Assembly (NCBI GenBank): GCA_023250205.1
Contig: JAHFBE010000026.1
Coordinates: 1-34,038, forward strand
DNA from: Candidatus Melainabacteria bacterium
GTDB lineage: Bacteria > Cyanobacteriota > Vampirovibrionia > 2-02-FULL-35-15
Direction of reading: 5' to 3'
Length of the DNA: 34,038 bases
Shown: positions 24,011 to 32,983 of the stretch, one piece after another
Position numbering within the stretch: position 1 is the stretch's first letter
Layout of the letters: every line of letters starts with the position of its first letter
Notes under the pieces: model-generated
Told to the model about the DNA's origin: nothing
What the model saw: only the letters and a program-made list of their open reading frames with translations
Databases searched by the model: none
Translations under genes and position numbers: made by a program

Positions 24011-24907
24011 ATGTATTATGTTGAATTTAAGAGAACAAAGCTTCTCATTGTTTCTGTAATTTTACTTTTTTCAATTTCAGCTTTTAGTTTTAGTGTAAAT
24101 GCTGAAGAAGAACTTGTTTTGCTACCTGATGAAGAACAAACGGTTAGTGATTATAGTGATGAAGAGCGCGTAGATGTTTTTAGTCCTAAAGTTAAAAAAA
24201 GAAGCAATATTGTCCGAAGGACAATAAGGACTAGAAGAAATCCTGCTATTCAGGATAAGGTATTTATCTCAGGTAATAATAGTCCGACTTTTAATGGATT
24301 ACTAACAACAGTTTTATTAGTGATATTTGCACTGTTTAGCTTTTTGGTTTTAACAAAGCTATTTTTGTCAAGAGATCAGTTTAATAAGCCGGGTAGTTTA
24401 CTTGATGAGTTGGCTCAAAAATTCACAGGTGGTTTTTCAAATTCTAATGGATTGAAACTTATACAAACATTGATTCTGACGCCAGGTCAAAGTCTCTATT
24501 TGATTGAAATTGATGGTAGAAGGATCTTAGTAGGAGGTACTCAACAAGGTGGCGTACAATTTGTCTCAGATTTGTCCCAGGGTCCACTGAATGCTGCCAA
24601 ATTGGATTTCAAACAAATTGAAGATTATAAAATTTCAACAAATAATTCAAAAGATATCGCTTCTATGAATGGAGTACATATTGGTGCTAGAGAGAATAGG
24701 TTATTTAAACAGGTAGAGGCAAATGCTAATCCATTTAATTCCGAAGAAGCTAACTTAGAAGAGAATCTACCTGATGAAATAAAACAAAATGTGGTTAATA
24801 ACAATTCAATTAGCAGGCAGACATTTAAGAGAAGAACAAACTTTAGAAAATCCTTGCTTAGTGAGCATGTAAATGGTGCTGAAGAACTATTGCGTAATAG
24901 GCAATAA
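24011..24907 (+). CDS. fliO: Flagellar export protein FliO-like
   Basis: Probable part of the flagellar type III export gate. A signal-like first helix (about 11-31, ending FSVNA) and a second helix (98-118) flank a charged segment, followed by a cytosolic domain with the FliO-type pattern LLTPGQSLYLIEIDGRRILVGG. The C-terminal 90 residues are extra and hydrophilic. FliO is poorly conserved, so the symbol is likely but not certain. No other flagellar gene is in the window. It converges on holB with no bases between the stops. TAAACT at 23992-23997 is a possible -10. Confidence 0.7.
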   Translation: MYYVEFKRTKLLIVSVILLFSISAFSFSVNAEEELVLLPDEEQTVSDYSDEERVDVFSPKVKKRSNIVRRTIRTRRNPAIQDKVFISGNNSPTFNGLLTTVLLVIFALFSFLVLTKLFLSRDQFNKPGSLLDELAQKFTGGFSNSNGLKLIQTLILTPGQSLYLIEIDGRRILVGGTQQGGVQFVSDLSQGPLNAAKLDFKQIEDYKISTNNSKDIASMNGVHIGARENRLFKQVEANANPFNSEEANLEENLPDEIKQNVVNNNSISRQTFKRRTNFRKSLLSEHVNGAEELLRNRQ

Positions 24908-25762
24908 TCATTTCTTTAAGAAATTTAAAAATAAATCTTCAACAACTATCTTAGGTTGCATAAATGATTTAAGTTTTGCATATGCATTTGTTATGCCGTA
25001 ATGTAGGTGGCAGAATTGTTTTTGATCTTCATATTTTAGGCGATCATAATTTTTTACAGCTAAATTAATAAGAAAATCGTTTAAATCAACTTCGTCTTTT
25101 TGAATACATTCATAGGCATTTCTTGATTTTTCCAAAGACTCGGTAACATTCTTTGGGAAGTATTCTGTAAAGTTATAGCTGGTTAACTCTGAAGCATTGA
25201 CATTTAGAGCATCAAAAATTGACTCAGATTTTTTGTTTATGTAAATGGTTTGCGATCTGCTTAGTATTGTACCTAGAATGTCATTTCTAGATTGATTTCC
25301 AAAAATGAAAATGGTTCTTTCTGGAGTTTCTTCAACTGTTTTTAAAAGCAAGTTACAGCTGTCAGAGGGTAAAAATTGCAAGCTTGATGCTTGGAAGAAT
25401 ACTATTCGAAAATAATCTGAGGTTATGTTTAATGTATTTAAAAGTTCTCTAATGTTATCTATTTTTATTTGCTCTTTTTTGCTCTCAGGATCAGCTTTTA
25501 CGTTGATAAATGCTTGTGGATGTTCATCTCTTTCTATCCATTTACAGTTTAAGCATTCTTCACATGGTTTACTAAGAGTGTGCACTGATAAGCCCTTATC
25601 AGTGCAGTTTAATATTTTAGCTAGTGTTTTGCTGATTCTTAGTATGTCATTAGGATTTTTGCCAATCAATACATAAGAATTGGCCAACCTATTCTTCAAA
25701 ATGGCATTTGTTAAGAACTTTGCGACTTCTGGATAGTCGGTTTGTAAATCATTAGGAAACAT
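24908..25762 (-). CDS. holB: DNA polymerase III delta' subunit (HolB-like)
   Basis: Clamp-loader subunit. It shows the delta' pattern: TDYPEVAKFLTNAILKNRLANSYVLIG at the start, a Cys zinc site CEECLNCKW near residue 68, LPSDSCNLLLKTVEETPERTIFI, and the sensor region TILSRSQTI where the usual SRC motif is SRS. The nucleotide P-loop is lost (GKNPNDI), which is normal for delta'. At 284 residues it is short. It has TATAAT six bases before the ATG. A divergent 100-bp intergenic region separates it from the SpoIIE-like gene. Confidence 0.85.
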   Translation of the reverse strand: MFPNDLQTDYPEVAKFLTNAILKNRLANSYVLIGKNPNDILRISKTLAKILNCTDKGLSVHTLSKPCEECLNCKWIERDEHPQAFINVKADPESKKEQIKIDNIRELLNTLNITSDYFRIVFFQASSLQFLPSDSCNLLLKTVEETPERTIFIFGNQSRNDILGTILSRSQTIYINKKSESIFDALNVNASELTSYNFTEYFPKNVTESLEKSRNAYECIQKDEVDLNDFLINLAVKNYDRLKYEDQKQFCHLHYGITNAYAKLKSFMQPKIVVEDLFLNFLKK

Positions 25763-25768
25763 AGAAGA

Positions 25769-25774
25769 ATTATA
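25769..25774 (-). promoter_or_regulatory. Putative -10 of holB, leaderless
   Basis: Perfect TATAAT on the minus strand, followed by six bases and the holB ATG at 25762. No ribosome binding site is visible. It overlaps the inverted repeat at 25770-25792. Confidence 0.6.
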
Positions 25775-25818
25775 AGCTATAAGAGCTTATAACTTAAAAC
25801 TTATGGCTTACAACTTAA
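25770..25818. promoter_or_regulatory. Inverted and direct repeats between holB and the SpoIIE-like gene
   Basis: A perfect 8-bp inverted repeat TTATAAGC (25770-25777) and GCTTATAA (25785-25792) surrounds a 7-base spacer and overlaps the holB -10. In addition GCTTATAACTTAA (25785-25797) recurs as GCTTACAACTTAA (25806-25818), 12 of 13 bases the same and 21 bases apart, two turns of the helix. These look like a regulator's binding sites, but AT-rich sequence makes chance matches possible. Confidence 0.4.
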
Positions 25819-25850
25819 GTGGTAACATTTCACATTGAGTATAAGTCTTT

Positions 25851-25856
25851 TACAAT
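25851..25856 (+). promoter_or_regulatory. Putative -10 of the SpoIIE-like gene, leaderless
   Basis: TACAAT is followed by six bases and the ATG at 25863. No Shine-Dalgarno sequence is present and no convincing -35 is seen. Confidence 0.5.
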
Positions 25857-25862
25857 ATCTGT

Positions 25863-27113
25863 ATGTCGTTAGAAATAAACAACAAACTTGCTGTAAACCT
25901 TCTCTCAGAGTTGACTTTACTTGGTTCGGAAATAGAACAATTAAATTCAAAAAAAGATATTGCTCTTCTATTTCTAAAGTGTTTACAAAGAACTTTCCCA
26001 CTAAAATTTCTATCTTTTGTTGAAAAAAGAAATGATTCATTGGAAATTGTTGAACAATTGGGTGATAGTGATTCTGTGTTAAGTGTATTTAATAAAGAAA
26101 TAAGTGACCGAATATTTAATTGGGTGATTGAACAAAAGCAGGTTGCATCTTTAAATCTTTCCGGTGATAAACACTTTATTTTTATTCCTTTTATAGACCA
26201 AAGTATTGATAAGTCTATCGTTCATGGAATGGTTGTTTTACACCCTGATACACCGCTTGTTCTAAGCAAAGATGTAAGTGCTTTTATAAATTTACTGAGT
26301 AAGATTGTAAGCCTGTCAATGTCAAAGTTTGCTAGGAATAATGATTCTGTAAAATATCTAAAATTGAAAGAACAAATTAAATCAGAGCTCGAGTTGACTG
26401 CAAAACTTCATAAATCAATATCTGGTGCAGAATCGAGTAAAAAGCTTTTATTTAATGTTATTGAAGATGAGTATTCTGCATTTAATGGGAATATTTGGTG
26501 GGTTAATGATTTAGGATTAGATATTAGTCTTGTTTTTTTTGCACAGGTATTATGTAAAGGAGCTCCATCAGCGATGCTTGGAGGTTTTTTGCTTGGTGAA
26601 ATGAATAGTCTAAGAACAAAAGCAGAAATATCACTTCATCCAAAAGAAGTCTTGAAACATTTGAATTTACAGTTCAACTCTGTTTTTAAAAGTACAGGAA
26701 TTACATTTAATGCTTGGTATGGTGTTTTTAACATTGGAGCCAGAAAAGTAAGATTTGCAAATGCTAATCATCCAGATCCATTCTTAATTGGCCCTGAACA
26801 ACAGGTTTCAAATCTTATTGCAATGGAAAAAAGTAAACCTCTCGGAATAAATTTAAATGCAGTATTTATTGAAACAGAGTCACATATTTCGGCGGGTTCC
26901 AGGCTTGTTATCTGCACAAATGATCTCTTAGAGCAAGCTGCAAAAATAGGTGATAGATATGACCCAAGTTGGTTACCTCAAGTGCTTGAAACACTAGGTT
27001 CTTTGCCACTTCCTGAAATGCGTAACAGCTTAAGTAATATATTATCAGAAAATACTCCAGGAACGGCTTCTAAGAGCTCACGTCTTGCATTGTTACTTGA
27101 GATTCCATCTTAA
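25863..27113 (+). CDS. SpoIIE/PP2C-like protein, probably not catalytic
   Basis: Soluble protein of 416 residues. The first 160 resemble a GAF-like sensory module and the rest (about 190-416) fits the SpoIIE-type serine phosphatase fold, clearest at AWYGVFNIGARKVRFANANHPDPFLIG (285-310). The metal-binding residues are not kept: the GDFYD-like motif reads EDEY (201-204), the Asp of the DVSGHG motif reads Gln 228, YTDG reads CTND (351-354), and the final DD motif is absent. So metal-dependent phosphatase activity is unlikely. A histidine kinase gene follows 188 bases later on the same strand. A protein-binding or regulatory role is an inference. Confidence 0.7.
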   Translation: MSLEINNKLAVNLLSELTLLGSEIEQLNSKKDIALLFLKCLQRTFPLKFLSFVEKRNDSLEIVEQLGDSDSVLSVFNKEISDRIFNWVIEQKQVASLNLSGDKHFIFIPFIDQSIDKSIVHGMVVLHPDTPLVLSKDVSAFINLLSKIVSLSMSKFARNNDSVKYLKLKEQIKSELELTAKLHKSISGAESSKKLLFNVIEDEYSAFNGNIWWVNDLGLDISLVFFAQVLCKGAPSAMLGGFLLGEMNSLRTKAEISLHPKEVLKHLNLQFNSVFKSTGITFNAWYGVFNIGARKVRFANANHPDPFLIGPEQQVSNLIAMEKSKPLGINLNAVFIETESHISAGSRLVICTNDLLEQAAKIGDRYDPSWLPQVLETLGSLPLPEMRNSLSNILSENTPGTASKSSRLALLLEIPS

Positions 27114-27285
27114 TTAAATCTTAGTTAAGTAGTTAAAACTCAAGAATAAGAACTAGTACAAATAGTTGATTAGATAATTTATCTGCATTATTAGTTTAAA
27201 GATAAATTAATTCAAAGAGTTTTTTAGGGATCTTTGAGGTACATAGAAGATAACCAGATATTTAAATCATTTGGTTCTATTAGGC

Positions 27286-27293
27286 TATAAAAT
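27286..27293 (+). promoter_or_regulatory. Putative -10 of the histidine kinase gene
   Basis: TATAAAAT offers TAAAAT (27288-27293), eight bases before the ATG at 27302, or TATAAA, ten before. No Shine-Dalgarno is present. The 185-base gap upstream holds nothing else I can name. Confidence 0.4.
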
Positions 27294-27301
27294 AAAAATT
27301 A

Positions 27302-29041
27302 ATGAAGAATCAGCAACCAAAAAAATCAATTTTTAAGTTCTTTGAAGATAGGTTTGGCTTTAAATTTGAAATATTAAATTTTCGCTTTCCTATTGAAACT
27401 TTGGATGGGTTATTGAAGAATTTCTTTAAAGACTATGAACAACCTGCATTCTTAGTTCAAGGGAATAAAGCTATTTCGAATTTGATGTTAAAGAAAATAT
27501 CAAAGTCATATTTGCTTAAGCTACCTATCCAAAACAACAGTAATGAACATATTTATATTGGATTATCAGACTTACTTTGTTTCTTAATACTATTTGATGA
27601 ACCGAATCCTGAAGAACAAAGTATAACCAATCAGCAATCTAGATTTTTCCTTACATTTGATCCGGTTGTAATTAATACTATATTTGAGTATTTCTACAGA
27701 AACTATTGTGGATCACTTTCTATAAAAGAGAAAAAACTTTTAATCAAACTGAAAAATGTAAAACCCAATCAGCTTGAACCATATTATGTAAGTAAGTTTC
27801 AGGAAGCGCTTCTCATAAATGCTTTAAATGATAATAACAGAGTTAAACAGGCAAAAATTATTGAAGCTATTTCATTTACAGATGAATCAATTGTTATAAC
27901 TGATCTTGCTGGAAACATAAAGGAAACGAATAAAAACTTTGAAAAGTTCTTCTGTAAGTACTCTAGAAAACATTCTATTTCTGAAATACTGACAAAAGAA
28001 TTACTCCAGGATGCCTTAAGAGAGACAAGCAGAGATAGAAAATGGCAGTCAGAAGTAAGCTTAACTTCTCCTGAAAGTAAGACAGAGCTTATGCTTGTAA
28101 GCAGTAGTTTGTTTAAAGATGAATTGGATAGACCAAATGGATACGTCTTTATTTTTAAGAACATTACGGAGCTGAAGAAGCTCGATCAATTAAACAAGCA
28201 ATTAATTACTAAACTTCGTGAAAGAAATGTACAGTTAACAGAGGTAAATAAACGCCTGGTAGATGCAGATAGAATTAAGAGTGATCTTTTGTCTGTTGTA
28301 AGTCATGAGTTAAAGACGCCGGTATCATCAATAATAGGATTTAGTGAATTGATTGCAAATAGAGAATATGATGAAAAGACTATTAAAAACTTTGCTGAAC
28401 AGATAACGGAAGCTGCTAAAAAATTAAATAGTTTAATTACAGATTACTTAGAAGTTGCTTCAAATCAATTTGGCATTGCAACAAATAAGCTTCCTACAAT
28501 GCCTGTTAATCTTATAGATCTTATAAGGTTGTGCTATTCAGAAGAGAAGGCTAAGTTTGTAGATAAGAGATTCTTTTTAGATGTAAATTGTATAGGATAT
28601 GAACCAATAATTATTACTGAAGCACAAAATATGCAAAAACTTTTTGGAAATCTTATAAATAATGCTTTGAAATACAGTCCTGAAGGTGGAAAGATTTCAG
28701 TTAAATTTTTAAATGACGGAGAAAATGTCACAATTTCAGTTGCAGATCAAGGAGTTGGTTTAACGCTTGATCAAGCAAGACTTGTTTTTGATCCATTCTA
28801 TAGAGCTGACAATTCAACAACCAGAGAGTTTCCTGGAATTGGTCTTGGTTTAGCTGTTTGTAAGAAAATTGTGGAAATATATAAAGGTTCTATCTGGTGT
28901 GAACCAGGAGTAGATCTTGGAACTGTATTTTACGTCACATTACCGGTTAATCCTAATAAGCTTCTTACAGAACAGAAAGCTAAAACTGAGCATAAAGGTG
29001 CGTTTGAGTCTGAATTAGAAATAAAAGACAAAATTAAGTAA
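27302..29041 (+). CDS. Cytosolic PAS-domain sensor histidine kinase
   Basis: Two-component sensor kinase of 579 residues without membrane helices. The first 180 residues are not recognised. A PAS domain occupies about 187-298 (FTDESIVITDLAGNIKETN), followed by a coiled coil (about 300-330). The phospho-acceptor is H335 in VSHELKTPVSSIIGFSEL. The ATPase part has the N box (about 450, NLINNALKYSPEGG), G1 (about 481, DQGVGL) and G2 (about 512, GIGLGLAV). No response regulator gene is next to it, so its partner is elsewhere. The upstream degenerate SpoIIE-like protein may be in the same pathway. Confidence 0.92.
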   Translation: MKNQQPKKSIFKFFEDRFGFKFEILNFRFPIETLDGLLKNFFKDYEQPAFLVQGNKAISNLMLKKISKSYLLKLPIQNNSNEHIYIGLSDLLCFLILFDEPNPEEQSITNQQSRFFLTFDPVVINTIFEYFYRNYCGSLSIKEKKLLIKLKNVKPNQLEPYYVSKFQEALLINALNDNNRVKQAKIIEAISFTDESIVITDLAGNIKETNKNFEKFFCKYSRKHSISEILTKELLQDALRETSRDRKWQSEVSLTSPESKTELMLVSSSLFKDELDRPNGYVFIFKNITELKKLDQLNKQLITKLRERNVQLTEVNKRLVDADRIKSDLLSVVSHELKTPVSSIIGFSELIANREYDEKTIKNFAEQITEAAKKLNSLITDYLEVASNQFGIATNKLPTMPVNLIDLIRLCYSEEKAKFVDKRFFLDVNCIGYEPIIITEAQNMQKLFGNLINNALKYSPEGGKISVKFLNDGENVTISVADQGVGLTLDQARLVFDPFYRADNSTTREFPGIGLGLAVCKKIVEIYKGSIWCEPGVDLGTVFYVTLPVNPNKLLTEQKAKTEHKGAFESELEIKDKIK

Positions 29042-29131
29042 AAATCTATATTATTAAATAAATTTAACGATAAAATTCTGTTTATATTAGAGTTCTTTAA
29101 CCTTCTTTTAACTTAAATATGAGTTGCTATG

Positions 29132-29137
29132 TATAAC
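29132..29137 (+). promoter_or_regulatory. Putative -10 of the EF-hand gene, leaderless
   Basis: TATAAC is followed by seven bases and the ATG at 29145. This is one reason to start the gene at 29145 rather than at the TTG at 29124. Confidence 0.45.
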
Positions 29138-29144
29138 TAAGAAT

Positions 29145-29705
29145 ATGTCATTTATATCAGACAAAATAAGTAATCAAGGCAATGCTTCCCTTCAAGGTTT
29201 TGCTAGTAGTACTAATGCACAAAATGATGCAGATGGATTTTTGCAAGCTCTTATGAGAACTGCAACTAAAACCAGTAGTCCTGCTGACAGTGGATTTCAG
29301 ACTGGTGACTTTAAGTGGAATGAAAAAGATCTAGTTTCATATTATGATTTAAATAAAAATGGAATAGTTGAAGAGGAAGATATAAATGAAGGGTTAATTA
29401 AACCAAAAGATATAAACCATGATGGAGTGTTTGATTTGGAAGACTGTGTTAAAGCTTTTACCATGGCAATTTCAATGGATGAAGAACCTAAAAAATATCA
29501 AGCATATGTTCAAGTAGCTAAAAAGGCATTTAAATTAAAAGATCAGAATAATGATGGAGTGGTAGATGTAAAAGATTGGGATACAGATAATGATAATGTG
29601 GTAACTGGAAAAGAATTAATGAAAAAAATGGATTTGAATAATGATGGGGTATTTACTGCAGAAGATACAAAAGTTCGTCAACAAGCTATCTTTGGGGAAA
29701 CATAG
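29145..29705 (+). CDS. Protein with five EF-hand-type calcium loops
   Basis: Predicted calcium-binding protein of 186 residues with no signal peptide or membrane helix. Five 12-residue loops fit the DxNxDG pattern: 68-79, 89-100, 133-144, 146-157 and 163-174, each ending in Asp or Glu. The 146-157 loop has Asn where Gly is usual. Loops at 133 and 146 are separated by one residue, so these are closer than in helix-loop-helix EF-hands, and resemble dockerin-type repeats. The first 60 residues are low-complexity, rich in Ser, Ala, Asn and Thr. Start chosen by the -10 spacing; a TTG seven codons upstream is the alternative. Partner and location are unknown. Confidence 0.75.
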   Translation: MSFISDKISNQGNASLQGFASSTNAQNDADGFLQALMRTATKTSSPADSGFQTGDFKWNEKDLVSYYDLNKNGIVEEEDINEGLIKPKDINHDGVFDLEDCVKAFTMAISMDEEPKKYQAYVQVAKKAFKLKDQNNDGVVDVKDWDTDNDNVVTGKELMKKMDLNNDGVFTAEDTKVRQQAIFGET

Positions 29706-29781
29706 AACAATTCTTGCCGACAAATAAAGTTTTAAACAAATTCTAATTAGATACGTCACTTTGCTAGAATTGTCGGTATCT

Positions 29782-30534
29782 ATGAAAAATTCGAATATAA
29801 CTAAACCTCTTATTTCTGTTGCAATGATTGCCTTTAATGAAGAGAGAATTATAGAAAAAACTCTTTCTGCTATTCATAATTGGGTGGATGAAATTGTTTT
29901 AGTGGATTCATTTAGCACTGATAAGACAACTGATATTGCAGAATGTTTTAATGTAAGTCTTTATAAAGAGAAATGGCAGGGTTACTCAAAGCAAAAAAAC
30001 TTTGCCATTTCAAAATGTAAAGGAAGCTGGATTTTAGTACTTGATGCAGATGAAGTGGTTACTGAGGCACTAAGGAAAGAAATCCTTGAAATTATAAAAA
30101 CCCCTGGAGATAAAACAGGATTTAAAATTAAAAGAAAGTTGTTTATAGGAAAGGAATGGGTTCGGTTTGGAGGATATTACCCGGATTATCAGCTAAGGTT
30201 ATTTAAAAATGATGCAGGCGCACATTTTAAAAAGCGTGAAGTACATGAAAGTATAAGCTTAGAAGGAAATATTAATTGCCTTCTAAACCCATTAGAACAT
30301 TATGCATATCAAAATTTAAAAGCTTATATAAAAGCTTTGGATAAATATGCTGAGCTTGCAAGTATAGAGATTAAAAACAAAAAATATAAATTGCCTTTTT
30401 TTAGAGCCTTATGGGCATTTGTTTTTAGATATGTTTTTAGATTGGGTTTCTTAGAAGGTAAATTAGGATTTGATATGGTAAAAGCTTATAGCGGATATGT
30501 CTATAAGAAGTATAGCTTAGCTAATAAGAGATAA
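29782..30534 (+). CDS. Glycosyltransferase, GT2 family (WaaE-like)
   Basis: Transfers a sugar to a lipid or polysaccharide core. The 250 residues begin MKNSNITKPLISVAMIAFNEE and keep the GT2 fold features VDEIVLVDSFSTDKTTDIA, FAISKCKGSWILVLDADE (DxD-type) and the later region around REVHES. WaaE/KdtX, a lipopolysaccharide core glucosyltransferase, is the closest relative I recall. A start seven codons earlier (TTG at 29761) is possible. TAGAAT (29765-29770) lies 11 bases before the ATG. The stop touches coaX, read from the other strand. Confidence 0.82.
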   Translation: MKNSNITKPLISVAMIAFNEERIIEKTLSAIHNWVDEIVLVDSFSTDKTTDIAECFNVSLYKEKWQGYSKQKNFAISKCKGSWILVLDADEVVTEALRKEILEIIKTPGDKTGFKIKRKLFIGKEWVRFGGYYPDYQLRLFKNDAGAHFKKREVHESISLEGNINCLLNPLEHYAYQNLKAYIKALDKYAELASIEIKNKKYKLPFFRALWAFVFRYVFRLGFLEGKLGFDMVKAYSGYVYKKYSLANKR

Positions 30535-31308
30535 TTATTTGAGGATACATCTGGCTAAGTAGTCAGCTTTATAGCAATAATAAATCCCTTTGATGGTTAA
30601 GTGTGGATCATATAAATCAGGTGTTTTATAAAACCTTGAAACAATGCTTGCATTGCCGCCAGTAAAAACAGTTTTTGGTTCAGACTTCGTCATTTCTTTA
30701 AATAGTTTAAGATAAGATTCTACAAGAGCTACTTGACCTACGATTACTCCATGTAAAATAGCGTTTTCAGTATCCTTTGATAAAGGATCTAACTTTGTGA
30801 TCTTTTGTTCTTTAGCAAGTTGTACGTGTGGTAATGAAAGAGTTTTACTTGCCAGAGCTTGTAGTTCTATTTCGCAACCTGTGTGGATCACTCCACCTAG
30901 AAAATTGTGATCCTTATCGCAGGCAGTTATAGTGGATGCTGTTCCAAAATCAAAAACAATAATTGGTGAATTAAGAATCTTTATGGAATTTATAGCTCCA
31001 ACTAAGTTACAAACCCTATCAATACCCAGGGATTGGTAAACATTTTTTATTATTCGTTGCTTAGTAGTATCAAGCTGAATGAACTTAATATTATGCTCTT
31101 TTGTTATTCTTTCTATTTCTTCGTTTATATGAAGTAATGCTCCTGCAATTACGACAGGACAATCTTTCTGCTTAACTTCTTCCCAGGGTAATAAACTAAG
31201 CTCGGTATGCTTGTTTCTATTGTAAGAGCCTATTAAATCCCCATCTTTCATATAAGCCCAATGAATAGAAGTGTTTCCGACATCAATAGCTAAAATTGTT
31301 TCTTTCAT
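30535..31308 (-). CDS. coaX: Type III pantothenate kinase
   Basis: Phosphorylates pantothenate in CoA synthesis, complementing PanB at the other end of the window. The protein is 257 residues with ATP-site motifs LAIDVGNTSIHWAY (5-18) and FDFGTASTITACD, and GGVIHTGCEIELQALASKT where many type III enzymes have GGxIxPG. AGGAGA (31319-31314) lies five bases before the ATG. It starts 21 bases after corC ends and may share its transcript. The converging glycosyltransferase ends on the adjacent base. Confidence 0.9.
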   Translation of the reverse strand: MKETILAIDVGNTSIHWAYMKDGDLIGSYNRNKHTELSLLPWEEVKQKDCPVVIAGALLHINEEIERITKEHNIKFIQLDTTKQRIIKNVYQSLGIDRVCNLVGAINSIKILNSPIIVFDFGTASTITACDKDHNFLGGVIHTGCEIELQALASKTLSLPHVQLAKEQKITKLDPLSKDTENAILHGVIVGQVALVESYLKLFKEMTKSEPKTVFTGGNASIVSRFYKTPDLYDPHLTIKGIYYCYKADYLARCILK

Positions 31309-31329
31309 TTGTTTCTCCTAACAAGTAGA

Positions 31330-32712
31330 TTAATTTTTTGGAATAGTAGCATCTGCTTTTTTATTTTTCGAACCATTTTTTGCTTTTAATTTGCTTGAAT
31401 TATCTTCTGGCTTTTCAGGAGCCTTTTTTAATCTAATAAGCTTTATTCTTTGCTTGTTTTTTACTTCTACCTTAAGTATATAACCGTTACTTTCTACTTC
31501 ATCACCTTCTTTTGGCTCTTCCCCAATTAATCCAAATGCTAACCCTCCAATTGTATCGTAGTGTTCATTTGAAAACTTTGTACCTAGTTTCTCATTTATT
31601 TCCTCAATATTTAATCCACCAGCAATTAAAAAATCGTTATTTGGCAAAATCTGGATGGGGTCAATTTCATGATCAAATTCATCAGGGATTTCACCTACAA
31701 TTTCTTCTATAATATCTTCAATGGTTACTAATCCAGAGGTTCCACCGAATTCGCCAATTATAATTGCAAGCTGGAGGGACTTTCTTTTTAATTCGGTCAA
31801 TAAATCATCTATTGGTTTGCTTTCAGGAACTTTAACAACCGGTTTTGCAATTCCTTTTACTGGTTTCTCATTATTACCTAATTGTATTTGTTCAAGTAGA
31901 TCTCTTGTGGTAATAACTCCAACAACATTGTCTATTGACTCCTCATAAATAGGGATTCTTGAATGTTTTGAATCAATAATTGTTTTAATAGCATCTTTAA
32001 TCATTTTATTTGCCTCTATACAAACCATATCTGTTCTGGGAGTCATTATTTCTCTTGCTACAGTATCAGGGAAATCAAATATATTTGAAATCATTTCTTT
32101 TTCTGATTCTTCAAGGACACCCTCTTCTTGGCTTATATTTAAAAGCATTTTTAATTCATCTTCAGTATAAACAAAGGTTGTTCTAAGATCAGTAATTCCA
32201 AAGACTCGCAATATACTTGATGCACTAAGATTTAAAATTGAAACTAGAGGATTTGTAATTAGTTTAAATATTTCAAGGGGCCAAATTAAAACAAAAGCTG
32301 TTCTTTCAGGGTTTATAAAAGCGACTGTTTTTGGAATTATTTCACCAATTACAACATGAAAGTATGTAACTATTAAAAGTGCTAGTGGTAGTGCAATACT
32401 GTGAGCTGTAAAATCTGTGATACTTGGAGTGGCAAAGCGTTCAACATATGGCATAAGCAATTTTGCAATTGTCATTTCACCAATAGCACCAAGAGCTAAG
32501 CTGCTGATTGTTATTCCAACTTGTGAAGCTGAAATATAGCTATCTATTTTTTCCAGTGCTTTGAGTATTAAAGCAGCTGTTTTATTACCCTCTTTAGTTC
32601 TTTGCTCTATTCGAGTTTTATTTACTCTTGCAAGAGCAAATTCAATGGCAACAAACAAACCGTTTATCAAAACAAAAATAGCACCTATACAGATTCCAGT
32701 TATCGAATCCAT
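31330..32712 (-). CDS. CNNM/CorC (HlyC) family membrane protein
   Basis: Membrane protein of the family linked to magnesium and other cation efflux. The N-terminal DUF21 domain (about 1-190) has four helices including FVLINGLFVAIEFALARVNK. A pair of CBS domains follows (about 210-330), then the CorC/HlyC domain to about 425, and a charged Lys-rich tail (430-460). GAGAGG lies 11 bases before the ATG, a wider gap than elsewhere. Exact transport substrate is not shown by sequence. Confidence 0.9.
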   Translation of the reverse strand: MDSITGICIGAIFVLINGLFVAIEFALARVNKTRIEQRTKEGNKTAALILKALEKIDSYISASQVGITISSLALGAIGEMTIAKLLMPYVERFATPSITDFTAHSIALPLALLIVTYFHVVIGEIIPKTVAFINPERTAFVLIWPLEIFKLITNPLVSILNLSASSILRVFGITDLRTTFVYTEDELKMLLNISQEEGVLEESEKEMISNIFDFPDTVAREIMTPRTDMVCIEANKMIKDAIKTIIDSKHSRIPIYEESIDNVVGVITTRDLLEQIQLGNNEKPVKGIAKPVVKVPESKPIDDLLTELKRKSLQLAIIIGEFGGTSGLVTIEDIIEEIVGEIPDEFDHEIDPIQILPNNDFLIAGGLNIEEINEKLGTKFSNEHYDTIGGLAFGLIGEEPKEGDEVESNGYILKVEVKNKQRIKLIRLKKAPEKPEDNSSKLKAKNGSKNKKADATIPKN

Positions 32713-32904
32713 TATGTGATAAACCTCTCTATTAAAGAAAATCCAGTGTTTCTAATGGTTATAAAACTAATTGTAGGAGTTGTATTCAAATCAATTTTTT
32801 GTAAGTAAGAATCTTAGCATAAAGAATATACCCTGTTAAATGAAAGATAGGGGTAGCATGTACAATATCTACAATTTATAGTAAAAAATAGCAAAAAGTA
32901 CATA

Positions 32905-32928
32905 AATTATATAGCCAATTTATATAGC
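32905..32928. repeat. Short direct repeats upstream of cstA
   Basis: AATTATATAGC (32905-32915) and AATTTATATAGC (32917-32928) are near-identical and one helical turn apart. TACAAT occurs twice just upstream (32861-32866, 32870-32875). The 271-base gap between corC and cstA holds these and otherwise only AT-rich sequence. They could bind a regulator or be chance. Confidence 0.3.
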
Positions 32929-32983
32929 GTCTTAAATACTGATAATAATGTTAAGAATAAATAACCGTGGAGTGTAAGCAAGG

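Noticed and set aside
27253-27264. AACCAGATATTT shared with bases 1-12 as a long-range direct repeat
   Set aside because: Twelve AT-rich bases in 34 kb can match by chance and nothing extends the match.
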